From: Paraburkholderia caribensis
GTDB lineage: Bacteria; Pseudomonadota; Gammaproteobacteria; Burkholderiales; Burkholderiaceae
Assembly (NCBI RefSeq): GCF_002902945.1
Contig: NZ_CP026101.1
Span: 1,674,001 to 1,738,000 of the forward strand
DNA length: 64,000 nucleotides
Direction of reading: 5' to 3'
Shown: piece after piece, positions 26,112 to 35,789 of the stretch
Layout of the letters: the number at the start of each line of letters is the position of its first letter
Numbering within the stretch: position 1 is the stretch's first letter
The notes under the pieces: generated by a model
Told to the model about the DNA's origin: nothing
Seen by the model: the letters and a program-made list of their open reading frames with translations, nothing else
Databases searched by the model: none
Position numbers and translations under genes: made by a program

Positions 26112-27251
26112 ATGAAAAAGCTCGTACTCTCGACCCTCTCGCTCGCGTTGTTCGGCACGGCCGGTGCCGCGCACGCTCAGAATTCAGTCACGCTCTACGG
26201 CCTGCTCGACACGGGCCTGACGTACTCCAGCAATTCTGGCGGTCATAGCAACATCCAGCAGGCCAGCGGCATCCTGAACGGCAACCGTTGGGGCCTGCGC
26301 GGCTCGGAAGATCTCGGCAACGGTCTGAAGGCGATCTTCACTCTGGAAAGCGGCTTCAATCTGTCGACGGGCAACATGGGCCAGAACAGCCGCCTGTTCG
26401 GCCGTCAGGCATTCGTCGGGCTCTCGAGCAACCAGTACGGTTCCGTCACGCTCGGCCGCCAGTACGACAATCTCGTCGACAATCTGGGCCCGCTCGCGCT
26501 GAACGGCACACAATACGGCGGCACGCTCGCCTCGCACCCGTACGACAACGACAATCTGAACAACTCGTTCCGCGTCAGCAACTCGGTCAAGTATCAGAGC
26601 GTCGATTACGCAGGCTTCAAGGTCGGCGCGATGTACGGCTTCTCGAACGAAGCGGACGGCTTCGCGGACAACCGTGCGTATAGCGTCGGCGCGACGTACA
26701 CGTTCGGCGGCCTGAAGGTTGCGGCGGCTTACCTGCAACTGAACGGCGCAGGCACGAGCAACTCGAGCGGCGCCGTCAGCAGCGACGCGACCTTCACGGC
26801 TTCGCGTCAACGCACGTACGGCGCAGGCGTCAGCTATGCGTTCGGCCCGGCTAACGTCGGCTTTGTGTTCACGCAGACGCAGCTCGCGAATGCGACGTCG
26901 ATCGGCGCATCGGCGTCGGGCACGTCGAGCGGCTTCACGCTGAACGGCAACGGCGCGCACTTCACCAACTTCGAAGTGAACGGCCGTTACGCGCTCACGC
27001 CGGCATGGACGCTGTCGGGTGCGTACACGTACACCGATGCAAGCCTGCAAGGCGTCGATCCGAAGTACCACCAGGTCACGCTGCAAACGGATTACGCACT
27101 GTCCAAGCGCACTGACGTGTATGCCGAAGCGGCGTATCAGCATGTCGGCAGCACGGGCAATTCGGGCATTACCGCGCATATCGTCGGCGTGAGCGCTTCG
27201 TCGTCGGATTCGCAAGTAGTCGGCACCGTCGGCATCCGTCACCGCTTCTAA
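26112..27251 (+). CDS. Gram-negative porin (OmpC-like)
   Basis: The product is 379 aa with a signal peptide ending AAHAQNSVTLYG, the standard beginning of Burkholderiaceae porins. The mature part consists of alternating beta strands, with the LGNGLKAIFTLESGF and FGRQAFVGLSSNQYGSVTLGRQYD blocks and a C-terminal Phe (VGIRHRF) for BAM recognition. It forms a 16-strand trimeric outer-membrane diffusion channel. It is monocistronic. Confidence 0.93.
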   Translation: MKKLVLSTLSLALFGTAGAAHAQNSVTLYGLLDTGLTYSSNSGGHSNIQQASGILNGNRWGLRGSEDLGNGLKAIFTLESGFNLSTGNMGQNSRLFGRQAFVGLSSNQYGSVTLGRQYDNLVDNLGPLALNGTQYGGTLASHPYDNDNLNNSFRVSNSVKYQSVDYAGFKVGAMYGFSNEADGFADNRAYSVGATYTFGGLKVAAAYLQLNGAGTSNSSGAVSSDATFTASRQRTYGAGVSYAFGPANVGFVFTQTQLANATSIGASASGTSSGFTLNGNGAHFTNFEVNGRYALTPAWTLSGAYTYTDASLQGVDPKYHQVTLQTDYALSKRTDVYAEAAYQHVGSTGNSGITAHIVGVSASSSDSQVVGTVGIRHRF

Positions 27252-27292
27252 GGCTGCTTCTAAGGCCGCTTTTAAGGCCGATTTAAGGTCGC
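27246..27292 (+). repeat. Four tandem ~12-bp repeats over the porin stop codon
   Basis: The unit TTCTAAGGCTGC is repeated as TTCTAAGGCCGC, TTTTAAGGCCGA and TTTAAGGTCGC. The first three TAA triplets lie in the porin reading frame, so the porin frame is closed by successive stops. Confidence 0.8.
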
Positions 27293-27506
27293 TTCGAAGC
27301 GGCAACGTCCAGGCGAGACTTGCCGCGCGCGCCGCACGCGACGCCGTGACAGTCGCGCGCGCGGGTTTCGCCGGCATCTGCGAACGCGCGTTCCGTGTAG
27401 AGCGGGGCGCGCGTTATTGCATTCCGGGCGGGCAGCCGGACGGACCTGTGAGTGCTCAGGGCACGCAGCTATAATCGCGCTCGACCGTCGCAAAGGAAGC
27501 CCGCTC

Positions 27507-27962
27507 GTGAAAACAATCCATGTCGTTGCGCTCGCCGCGCTCGTGCTCGCAGGATGCTCGTCTGCCGAAAAGGAGGCGCGCCAGGCGCAGGAGTACTCGC
27601 ATAACGAAACCAGCCTTGCCGCAGCGCAGCGCAATGCGGCCGTCGATTGCGACGGTGCGCAGTGCGACGCCGCGTGGGCGGCGACGAAGCGCTATGTCGA
27701 ACAGCATTCGGATACCTCCGTCACGCGCGCGGACGCCGTGTCGATCGAAACCGATGTGCCTTACAGTTCGGGCAAGGTGTCGTTCTCGGCGACGCGCGTC
27801 GCGCGACCGGGTGGCGCGACGCTTACGCTGTTTGCACAATGTCGTGGCATGTATGGGCCGGACAACGCAAAGGGCTCGGATTACGACGACTGCGCCAGCA
27901 AAATCCTGAAGACGCAGAATGGGTACGTCGCGTTTATCAGGAAGCAGGTGTCGGGGCAGTAA
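27507..27962 (+). CDS. Small secreted lipoprotein of unknown function
   Basis: The product is 151 aa from a GTG at 27507 with AAAGGAAG upstream. The N-terminus is a lipoprotein signal with the lipobox LAGC (VVALAALVLAGCSSAEKE). Cysteines at CDGAQC and CRG..DDC could form disulfides. I recognise no enzymatic domain. It is expected in the periplasm, anchored to the outer membrane, and stands alone. Confidence 0.75.
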   Translation: MKTIHVVALAALVLAGCSSAEKEARQAQEYSHNETSLAAAQRNAAVDCDGAQCDAAWAATKRYVEQHSDTSVTRADAVSIETDVPYSSGKVSFSATRVARPGGATLTLFAQCRGMYGPDNAKGSDYDDCASKILKTQNGYVAFIRKQVSGQ

Positions 27963-28227
27963 GTCGAGGCGGCGAGCAGCTTCGCCGACGGCTTCAAAGC
28001 CCGACCAGCTGTTCAGAAACTGGCGAAAGGTTTCTTGCGTATCAGCGCGTGATCGTTAGCATTGCTGCCGGCCCGGGCCGTGGCATAGCGGGGCGTCGTC
28101 GGGCACTGTCGCGAGCGTCGCCTCCCATTCTTCGCGGGACAGTGCTGGCGTCACGGTGAAGTGGACGAGATTGCCAGATCGCGTTGATAGAGACGACACT
28201 CTGGTTTCGGCGAGCATCGATTTTCCT

Positions 28228-29634
28228 TTAATTGCCCTTGCCCAGATCACGCAGGCGCTTGCCGGCCATCAGGTCGTTACCCAGCTTCTCGAGGGAGACA
28301 CCGCGGGTCTCGGGTACATAAAAGAACACCACGATCGCAAAGATCACGTTGAGCACGGCATACAGCACGAAGGTGTTTGCTTCGCCAACCGTGGACAACA
28401 GGCTGAGGAACGTTGCCGCGACAGCCATGTTGGCCACCCAGTTGACCAGGGTCGAGACAGCGATGCCGAAGTCGCGTCCCTGCTGGGGTTGAATCTCCGA
28501 GCAGAGAATCCACACCAGCGGACCCGCGGACATGGCGAAGCCTGCGATGAAAAGCAGCAGCGCCGCGACGGCCAGAACCTGTGCCGTGAGACCCGCCACA
28601 CCCGCATGCAGAAGAAACCCGAGCGAGCACATGCCGAATGCCATGACCGCGCATCCCGCATAGAGAATCGGTTTGCGGCCCCAGCGATCGACGAAGGCGA
28701 TGGCGCCGAAGGTTGCCACGACGTTGACGAGGCCGACGATGACGGTAGCCCACAATTGCTGCTCATGGGTGCCGAAGCCGGCCAGTTCGAAGATGCGCGG
28801 CGCGTAGTACATCACGACGTTGATGCCGGTGAGTTGCTGGAAGATCTGCAGCACGACGCCGAGCAGCACGGAACGACGAAAGTTCGGGTTCTTGCGCAGC
28901 AGGCTCCAGCCTCGCTGGGGGCGCGTGTTGTCTTCGGTGACCTGTTCGAGTTCGGCTTGCACGTCGGCGGGGTTGCCGTGAAGGCGCTGGAGGACGGCGC
29001 GGGCTTCCGCTGCACGGTTGCGCTGGAGCAGCCAGCGCGGGCTGTCGGGGAGAGCAAGCACGCCTGCCAGAAAGAACGCGGCCGGGATCGCGATCACGCC
29101 CAGCATCCAGCGCCAGTCGGCCACATAGGAAAGGCCGATGTTCGACAGGAAGGCGGCCAGAATCCCGACGGTAATCATCAGTTGATACGTGGAGATCATG
29201 GCCCCGCGCACCTGGCGCGGCGCTACCTCCGACAGGTAAAGCGGCGCCGTGAAGGACGCCATGCCGACCGCAAGTCCCAGCAGCAAGCGTGCGCCGATCA
29301 GATCGGCCGGGCTGCCCGCGAGCCCCGACCAGAGCGAGCCGACGATGAACAGTGTCGCCGCCAGCGCCAGCGCGTAGCGGCGTCCGAGTCGCCATGACAG
29401 CCAGCCGGCACCCAGTGCGCCGATCGCCGCGCCGACCATCATCGAACTGACGATCCATTCCTGCGAGCGGTCGTTCAGAACGAAATGCTTCGCGATAAAG
29501 GGCAGGGCGCCTGAAATCACGCCGATATCGAGACCGAACAACAGGCCGGCGAGCGCCGCCATGAGGCAGACGAAGAGCCCGTAGCGTCTGGATCTCGATT
29601 GGGTGGGGGCGCTGCAGTCGGTGAGGGTGCTCAT
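28228..29634 (-). CDS. Sugar porter family MFS transporter (GalP/XylE-like)
   Basis: The product is 468 aa from the ATG at 29634. It has 12 membrane segments and the sugar-porter signatures GLLFGLDIGVISGALPFI, GRRYALALAATLF, PRWLLQRNR, FQQLTGINVVMYYAPRIF, DRWGRKPILYAG and a C-terminal VPETRGVSLEKL. It probably imports a hexose or pentose with protons. No regulator or catabolic gene lies beside it. Confidence 0.92.
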   Translation of the reverse strand: MSTLTDCSAPTQSRSRRYGLFVCLMAALAGLLFGLDIGVISGALPFIAKHFVLNDRSQEWIVSSMMVGAAIGALGAGWLSWRLGRRYALALAATLFIVGSLWSGLAGSPADLIGARLLLGLAVGMASFTAPLYLSEVAPRQVRGAMISTYQLMITVGILAAFLSNIGLSYVADWRWMLGVIAIPAAFFLAGVLALPDSPRWLLQRNRAAEARAVLQRLHGNPADVQAELEQVTEDNTRPQRGWSLLRKNPNFRRSVLLGVVLQIFQQLTGINVVMYYAPRIFELAGFGTHEQQLWATVIVGLVNVVATFGAIAFVDRWGRKPILYAGCAVMAFGMCSLGFLLHAGVAGLTAQVLAVAALLLFIAGFAMSAGPLVWILCSEIQPQQGRDFGIAVSTLVNWVANMAVAATFLSLLSTVGEANTFVLYAVLNVIFAIVVFFYVPETRGVSLEKLGNDLMAGKRLRDLGKGN

Positions 29635-29921
29635 TTGATGTGTCTCCAGGGTGCTTCTCATACCAGTCATGGTCGCGGTCGGGCACTTTCGCATCGATCG
29701 CCATTTGTGTCCATGATCGAATATGAGAATTAGCGCTGGATGACGGCACTGGATCATTTCCCGCCGCGTGCGATGCTCATTCGAAGCTAATTCACGGGAC
29801 TTAATCTGCTTCACATCAGCGGTGCATGTGAAGCGGGTTCACCGAACCTACGTCATGTGCACTGTGTCGGGTGGCGGCGCCATATGGCGAACGCCGCCCT
29901 TTACACGACAAGGAGCACATC

Positions 29922-30125
29922 ATGTTTGCACGCATTTCCCACCTTCTCGGAAAAATGGTTGCTAGCCGTGACGTTTCGTTGCACGGCGACTATCTCGCGT
30001 CGTCGAGCGATCTGGCTGACCTCGAACGCCGCATGCGGCAGGTCGATGAGGAAGACCACGCGTATCGCATGCCGTTTTGCGGAGCGGTATCTCGCGATCA
30101 GAATTCGTTTGGGTCGAAGCATTGA
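29922..30125 (+). CDS. DUF3563-family small protein
   Basis: The product is 67 aa with AAGGAG upstream of the ATG. The segment DYLASSSDLADLERRMRQVD matches the short DUF3563 family common in Burkholderiaceae. Its function is unknown; most members are small, soluble and alpha-helical. Confidence 0.8.
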   Translation: MFARISHLLGKMVASRDVSLHGDYLASSSDLADLERRMRQVDEEDHAYRMPFCGAVSRDQNSFGSKH

Positions 30126-30498
30126 GGGCTGGAGGCGCACACGCCTCGCGCGAGTGGCTGGGTTTGAGCCGGGCCTCGGTCAGTGTTCATCGCCGGCTCC
30201 CAGAGCAGATGTCCGGCGCTCAAACTACCTGAAACACGACATTTCTTATATGGTCGCCTCCCATTTGCAAGGCAATTGTGCGTGGGCGAGGAGGGTGGTT
30301 GCGGACTTATATCCGGACTCGATCGCGGGCATGCCCGCCGGCCCCGATGGATTTCGCCGCAAAGGTCCTAATCTAAATGGCGGACTCGAGATCCGAGAAA
30401 TGTCTCAGGCTTGCCTTTGCGCGGTCCAACCTGTCTTGCCATCGTTCAATATGCCTGTGCAACCGTGAATGGCTAAAGTGTGTGCGAGGCGGTAGTCA
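30126..30498. other. Non-coding stretch before the IS elements
   Basis: About 370 bp in which I see no gene. At 30229-30243 the string CTGAAACACGACATT closely resembles the repeated motif at the ends of the ISNCY element at 31650-33289, and could be a leftover of an earlier insertion. Confidence 0.4.
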
Positions 30499-31506
30499 CT
30501 ACGCCGGTGTCGGCTGATACGTTCGGCCGTACGCTAGCAGCGCCCAGATCGTTCGCGCCATCTTGTTGGCCAGCGCGACAGCGACGACGTTCGTGGGACG
30601 TCGGGTCAACAGTGCACGCAGTCGTTCCGGCAGATGTTTCGCCGCTGAGATAACGGATCGGGCGCCGTGGATCAGCAGCGTTCGTAAATACACGTCACCG
30701 CGTTTGCTGATGCCACCGAGCTTCACCTTGCCGCCAGAACCGTTCTGTCGTGGCACCAGGCCCAGATAAGCGGCAAACTCTCGCCCTGAACGGAACGTCT
30801 TTGCCTGTCCGATCACAGATACCGCCGCAGTCGCGGTGAGCACACCCACGCCAGGAATCTCCGAGATGCGACGGCATGCGTCGTCGTTGCGCCGCCAGTC
30901 GAGAATGCGACGTTCGAGCCGTGCGATCTGCTCGTCGAGTTCACGAAGTCGCGAGAATTGATCCTGCAGGCTGTCTGCGAGCATAGCTGGCAGCTGGTCG
31001 GCCAGTGAGGCCAGCGCGAGTTTGGCGGCCTCGATTGATGCCCGGCGCCCCTGAGGCAGGACGACTCCGAATTCATAGAGCAGTCCACGAAGCTGGTTGA
31101 CCTGCATGACGCGAATGCGGACCAGTTGTTGGCGGATGCGGTGCATTGCGAGCATGGCCTGCTGGTCTTCGGTCTTGACGGCCACGAACCGCATGCCTGG
31201 ACGCTGGGCGGCTTCCCAGATCGCCGCAGCGTCGGCTGCGTCATTCTTGTTCGACTTCACGAACGGCCGCACGAACTGGGCTGCGATGAGCCGCACGTCG
31301 TGGCCAAGTCGCGCCAGGACGCGGGCCCAGTGATGGGCGCTGCCACAGGCTTCCATGACGACACGACTCGCAGGCCGGTTGGCAAAGAACGGCACGAGCT
31401 GGGCGCGTTTGAGAACCTTGCTGCGAATCGTGCCAGTATCTGGCTCGACATAGTGAATCTGGAATACGCGTTTGGCCAGGTCGATGGCAATGGTCGTGGG
31501 TTCCAT
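30499..31506 (-). mobile_element. IS110-family (IS1111-like) transposase
   Basis: The product is 335 aa from the ATG at 31506 with AAGGAG upstream. The N-terminal DEDD-type domain shows AIDLAKRVFQIH, VVMEACGSAHHWAR and KSNKNDAADAAAIWEA. The C-terminal Tnp116 domain has IPGVGVLTATA and GLVPRQNGSGGKVKLGGISKRGD with the conserved Ser. It appears intact. IS110 elements lack classical terminal inverted repeats, so I cannot fix the exact element ends. It lies about 140 bp from the ISNCY element. Confidence 0.9.
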
Positions 31507-31649
31507 CTGGTTCTCCTTGACGGCAGGACTGCCGAACCAGCAATGTCGCACGTTCAGCCCACGGGCCTGCGGCGTTGAGCGGCCCGTTAAGGCGGGAGGC
31601 GACCATTCCATCTATTTGGGACCTACATTTGGTGTCAAAGCCAGATTGA

Positions 31650-31690
31650 AATGTCGTAGCGCCGGCTATTTACAGATGTCGTGTTTCTGA
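31650..31690 (+). repeat. Left terminal inverted repeat of the ISNCY element
   Basis: It begins AATGTCGT, has an inner GGCTATTTACAGATGTCGTG block and ends TTTCTGA. The ATGTCGT core occurs twice within the repeat, about 24 nt apart, suggesting two transposase-binding boxes per end. Confidence 0.8.
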
Positions 31691-31776
31691 CGTTGGGTCT
31701 GGGTCTGTCTTTCATGGTTTGAATCTCACGCAGTGTCGAAGGATGCGGATTGAACGGGCAGGGCGTGTCAGTCCGT

Positions 31777-33204
31777 TCAGTGAGTGCGTGCGGACCGCTG
31801 GCCAGGTGTGGAAAGCGCCTTCGACGGCTGCGCGATCTGCACGATTGCCTGATCCAGATCGTCGCGCGTGAACTCGCGCGGTTTCTTCGTGCCGGGCAGC
31901 CGGTCCTTCGCGCGCGGTGCCACGCCCCGGTTGGTACGCGACGGCGAGCCCGAGATGCGCCGGTCATCACGCTGCGCCTGCAGCGCCTGCGCGACCTGTA
32001 GCGCGTGAGCCAGCCGCTTGTGCTCGATCACCGCGCCCTGATCGACTTCCGCGAGCTTGTCGTAGCGCCGGCACGCCAGCACCTGACCATCGGCGCGGAT
32101 CTCGATGCGCCCGTCCGGGTACTCCCACACGTCAATGTAGCGGTGAACCAGCGCGCGGTTGGCCGGCGTGTCTTCCAGCAGGTACATGACCCGGTCGTAT
32201 TGCACCGTCAGTGACTTCGTCACACGGCGCGTCTCGCGCCAGGTCATCAGCCGGTCCAGATCCTCATCGTCACGCAACGGCCGGTGTGCGTCGAACGTGC
32301 TTCTCGGCGGCTTCGCGAAACGCGCGTTGTAGGCCGCGATAAAGCAGGGCGCGTACGCGTTGGCGTCAGCGACCGTGCTGATGCCCTTCAGGCGCAACTC
32401 CTTGACGAGCCGGTCCTGCAGCGTCAGGTGCGCACGCTCCACACGACCCTTCGCGGAACTCGAGTTCGCGCAGAACGTATCGATGTTCAGTTCGTACATC
32501 GCGCGGCCAAAGTGCGTCACGCTGCGCCCCGTCTTGCCGGCGCACGTGCTGCGGAACACGCTCGCGCGGTCGCTGTAGAACGCCACCGGCTTGCCATGGC
32601 GCTCGAGGTACGCGCGCGTCGCCTCGAAATAGCTGAAGGTCGACTCGGTGGCCGTGAAGTGCAACTGCATCAGCCGGCTGGTCGCATCATCGACATACAC
32701 CAGCAGCGTGCAGGCCGGCGCGCGGTCCTCGAACCAGCGGTGATCGCTGCCGTCGATCTGCACCAGTTCGCCCAGGCAGGCGCGCCGCGCCCGTGGCTGG
32801 TAGAGCTTCGGCGGACGCTGTTTGCGCGGCACCCACAGTCCGCCCTCGGTCATCAGTCGCCTGACCGTCTCCTTGGCCAGCCGGATGCCGTGACATTCCT
32901 CGAGCTTCTCGCGCGCCAGCGTCGGCCCAAAATCCGCGTAGCGCTCGCGGACGATCGTCAGGGCCCGCACCGCCAGCCCTGCGTCGAGCTTGCGGTTACC
33001 CGGTCGGCCACGTCTGCCGGAGGCCACGCCGGATGGCCCACGCTCCCGATACCGGGTCACCAGACGTTCGACCTGGCGCACGGTCAGGCCCAGCCGTTCG
33101 GCGGCACGGCCGGGCTTCAGGCCGATCTCAACGATGGCCTGGATAACCTTCAGCCTGTCCAGTTCGCGCATGCTCAGACTCACCAGTGTGGTGTCCGGCT
33201 TCAT
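31777..33204 (-). CDS. ISNCY-family transposase (DDE, integrase core)
   Basis: The product is 475 aa from the ATG at 33204, which has GGGAG upstream; an ATG 15 bp earlier lacks a ribosome binding site. The N-terminus is a helix-turn-helix (IGLKPGRAAERLGLTVRQVE). The RNase H-like core shows QIDGSDHRWF, YVDDATSRLMQL and YSDRASVF with a later Glu in KGRVERAHLTLQDRLVKELR, giving a DDE triad. The C-terminal tail is basic. It is full length with no frameshift seen. Confidence 0.88.
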   Translation of the reverse strand: MKPDTTLVSLSMRELDRLKVIQAIVEIGLKPGRAAERLGLTVRQVERLVTRYRERGPSGVASGRRGRPGNRKLDAGLAVRALTIVRERYADFGPTLAREKLEECHGIRLAKETVRRLMTEGGLWVPRKQRPPKLYQPRARRACLGELVQIDGSDHRWFEDRAPACTLLVYVDDATSRLMQLHFTATESTFSYFEATRAYLERHGKPVAFYSDRASVFRSTCAGKTGRSVTHFGRAMYELNIDTFCANSSSAKGRVERAHLTLQDRLVKELRLKGISTVADANAYAPCFIAAYNARFAKPPRSTFDAHRPLRDDEDLDRLMTWRETRRVTKSLTVQYDRVMYLLEDTPANRALVHRYIDVWEYPDGRIEIRADGQVLACRRYDKLAEVDQGAVIEHKRLAHALQVAQALQAQRDDRRISGSPSRTNRGVAPRAKDRLPGTKKPREFTRDDLDQAIVQIAQPSKALSTPGQRSARTH

Positions 33205-33249
33205 GGCTGGCTCCCGCATGGTTGCAGCACGGTGCCAGCTTGCCAGCGT

Positions 33250-33289
33250 TCAGAAACACGACATCTGTAAATAGCCAGAACACGACATT
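33250..33289 (-). repeat. Right terminal inverted repeat of the ISNCY element
   Basis: Inverse of the left repeat. It contains CAGAAACACGACAT (inner) and CAGAACACGACATT (outer), the two motif copies separated by CTGTAAATAGC. Confidence 0.8.
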
Positions 33290-33419
33290 AGGATAGAGCC
33301 GCTACAACATAAAGGTTGATAATTAAGATTATGTCAAATCACAACAAGGTAGCAGCAAACCAGCCACCGCTCCCTCCAACCTCAACCATCGACCACCAGC
33401 CTCATCGGCCCGCAATCGA

Positions 33420-34094
33420 TCAACCTTGCGCCTGATCCGCAGCCGGCGCATTTCCTTCGCCGTCAGTCTGCGCCGCAGCCGCCTCATCCGCAGGCTTTGC
33501 AGCAGCAACCACCGCACCCGCATCGTCACCAGCCTTTGCAGCAGGCTTGTTCCGTCCGCCCGAGCGGCGTCGTGCGAACGCGGATTCCGACGCGGTGACC
33601 TTGCCCGTTTCCGCGCCATTCAGATCCACACGCGACGCGCCTTCCGTCAAGCTCGCCCAATAGCGGCTGCCACGGCACCAGGTGCTCACGGCATCGCGGA
33701 CTTCCTGCTCGGACAGCTTCAATTCGCCGGCCTGCTTGAGCAGATCGTCGAGAATGCCGATTTTCAGCGCCACCTTCGGCGCAGGATTCTTCGGAAACGC
33801 CAACGGAAAACGCTTCTGCAGCTTGCCGATCGTATGCACGACGGGATCGACGGGATTCTGCTGCTTTGCCGCCGGCCGAGCCGACGCCGGCTTGCCGTGC
33901 GCCTTCGCGTCCGCAGGCCTGGGGGCCCGTCGCGCGTCGCGGGCTTTCGCGTCGCGCGCGTTGGCGTCCTTCGCCTTCTGATCCTTGCCGCCCGCTTGAG
34001 GAGCCGGCTTGTCCGCAGCCTGCTTTTCCTTGCGCTGCGCCTTTGCCTGCTTGGCGAGTTCGTCCCTCAGTTTCGCCAGTTGTTCAAAGCCCAT
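33420..34094 (-). CDS. ProQ/FinO-family RNA chaperone
   Basis: The product is 224 aa. Residues about 1-80 are Lys/Ala-rich and charged (KDQKAKDANARDAKARDARR), probably a disordered RNA-binding tail. Residues about 82-165 carry the FinO domain: QKRFPLAFPKNPAPKVALKIG, LKLSEQEVRDAVSTWCRGSRYWASL. The C-terminus is Ala-rich. Such proteins bind structured small RNAs and mRNA 3' ends and influence stability and translation. It stands between the ISNCY element and the second porin. Confidence 0.88.
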   Translation of the reverse strand: MGFEQLAKLRDELAKQAKAQRKEKQAADKPAPQAGGKDQKAKDANARDAKARDARRAPRPADAKAHGKPASARPAAKQQNPVDPVVHTIGKLQKRFPLAFPKNPAPKVALKIGILDDLLKQAGELKLSEQEVRDAVSTWCRGSRYWASLTEGASRVDLNGAETGKVTASESAFARRRSGGRNKPAAKAGDDAGAVVAAAKPADEAAAAQTDGEGNAPAADQAQG

Positions 34095-34319
34095 GTCTTC
34101 ACCTTCATTGCAATGACGCAGGATTGTAGCAGCCGCTGAGCACCTTCATGCCGGGCGACTTCTCGCTGCCGTCCGTCAATCTTGCGCGCCGTCGATGGCC
34201 GTTTCCTGTCATCGTCTCATTTCGGCGCGGCAAGCAACGGTCTCCGCCAGCCGACGCCCGCAGCAAGCGACGGTCCCACATCGAATGCGCGCGCAGCGCA
34301 CATCGCCGCGCACCCAATG

Positions 34320-34342
34320 AAAAAGCGCCGCAATCGCGGCGC
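34320..34342 (-). terminator. Intrinsic terminator of the porin gene
   Basis: On the minus strand a 7-bp GC stem (GCGCCGC/GCGGCGC, 34325-34342) with a 4-nt loop is followed by five T residues, 31 bp downstream of the porin stop. Confidence 0.82.
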
Positions 34343-34372
34343 CCTGTCCTGCTTCTGCAATGTCAACCAGCG

Positions 34373-35590
34373 TCAGAACCGGTGCACCATGCCGACGCCC
34401 ACGCCCACCATGCTGCGCGATGACGAAGGCGTCGAATTGAAGCCGTCGCCGATCGTCGCCGTCGCGTTGATGATGCTGCGGCCGCCCGTGCCCAGCGTCT
34501 GGCCGTTCGCGCGCTGATACGCCTGCAACGCATACAGACCCGTACGCTTGGACAGCGAGTAATACTCGGACAGGTTGACCTGCGAATACGAGGCGTTGCT
34601 CGTGATGCCGTTGGCCTTCGTCGCACGCGTGTAGGCGTAGCCCGTCGCGAAGTCCCATGCAGCCGTCGGCTTCCAGTGCAGCACGACGCCGCCCGAGTTC
34701 CAGATCGACAGGTCGTGGAAGCCCGAGCCGATGCCCGGAATGTACTGCACGTTCGAATACGTCGCCGTAATGTCGAACTGGCTGTTGAACGTATAGCCCG
34801 CGCCGACTGCGAAGCGTTGCTGCGCGCGTGCCGACTGGTAGCCGTTGGTCACGGCCGAAACGCCCGCCTGCGCGCCTGCATTCGACGTCGTCGTATCGGC
34901 GCCGAACGTGCCGCCATTCACGTTCGAGTTGTTGATCTTCGAGAAGCCGACCGCGATGCCGATCGGGCCTTGTGCATACTGGACCGCCGTGCTCCACGTC
35001 GAGCCCTGATACGCGCTGCCCGCCACGCCGCCGAACGAATACGAACCGCTGAACTTGAAGCCGTAGATTTTCGGCGACATGTACAGCAGCGTGTTGTTCG
35101 CACGATAAATCGTATCGAGACCGTCGACGTCACCCGCGTGCGCGCCATAGAAACCCGTGAGCCAGGTGGTCGGGCTGTACGGCGACAGCAGCTGGTAGTA
35201 CGACGCGTACTGGCGGCCAGCCGTCAGCGAACCGTAGTTGTCGTTCGTGACGCCGACGAACGCCTGGCGGCTGAACATCAGGTTGCTCGTCGACATCGCG
35301 CCGTTGTTCGCGCTGAAGCCTTCTTCCAGTGTGAAGATCGCCTTCGTCCCGCCACCGAGGTCCTCTGCGCCCTTCAGGCCGAAGCGGCTGCCCGCCCACA
35401 CGCCCGTGACCATCTTGACGGACGAGTGACCGCCCGTGGTCGAGCCGAGCGTCGTCGAGCTCGACTGATAACCAATGCCGTTATCGACGATGCCGTACAG
35501 CGTCACGCTGCTTTGCGCGAAGGCAGGCAGCGTGGCCAGCATCGCTGCGCCAGCCAGGGCGGCTTTGACTTCGGGGTAACGTCGTTTCAT
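34373..35590 (-). CDS. Gram-negative porin (OmpC-like), second copy
   Basis: The product is 405 aa with a signal peptide ending LPAFAQSSVTLYGIVD. The family blocks RFGLKGAEDLGGGTKAIFTLEEGF and FSRQAFVGVTNDNYGSLTAGRQY are present, and it ends VGMVHRF with a terminal Phe. It is another trimeric outer-membrane channel, clearly paralogous to the one at 26112 but longer and divergent. The nearest upstream same-strand neighbours are quiC-like and BKACE genes; it may admit their aromatic or acidic substrates, which is inference. Confidence 0.92.
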   Translation of the reverse strand: MKRRYPEVKAALAGAAMLATLPAFAQSSVTLYGIVDNGIGYQSSSTTLGSTTGGHSSVKMVTGVWAGSRFGLKGAEDLGGGTKAIFTLEEGFSANNGAMSTSNLMFSRQAFVGVTNDNYGSLTAGRQYASYYQLLSPYSPTTWLTGFYGAHAGDVDGLDTIYRANNTLLYMSPKIYGFKFSGSYSFGGVAGSAYQGSTWSTAVQYAQGPIGIAVGFSKINNSNVNGGTFGADTTTSNAGAQAGVSAVTNGYQSARAQQRFAVGAGYTFNSQFDITATYSNVQYIPGIGSGFHDLSIWNSGGVVLHWKPTAAWDFATGYAYTRATKANGITSNASYSQVNLSEYYSLSKRTGLYALQAYQRANGQTLGTGGRSIINATATIGDGFNSTPSSSRSMVGVGVGMVHRF

Positions 35591-35789
35591 CTCCTGATCC
35601 TTTTATCTTGAGTGTTATGACGATGCGTCGCATCGTTTTGTTGCGGCGGGACAAGCGAATGCCGTCGCCGCCGGTGCTGCGGGTAGTACGAAAGCCTGAA
35701 GTAATGCTGGAAAATCCGGATGCTATGAGGATGGCTACGGGAAACCACCACTATCGGCCCGTGCGATCCTTCGCTGCATACCGTTGCGC

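Larger units (their letters stand above)
31650..33289 (-). mobile_element. ISNCY-type insertion sequence with terminal inverted repeats
   Basis: A single transposase gene is bounded by near-identical inverted repeats at 31650-31690 and 33250-33289. The right end, read inward, matches the left except for a short block near the tip (AGCGCC left, GTTCT right), then 27 identical bases. I could not recognise a target-site duplication. The element is about 1.64 kb and seems complete. Confidence 0.8.
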
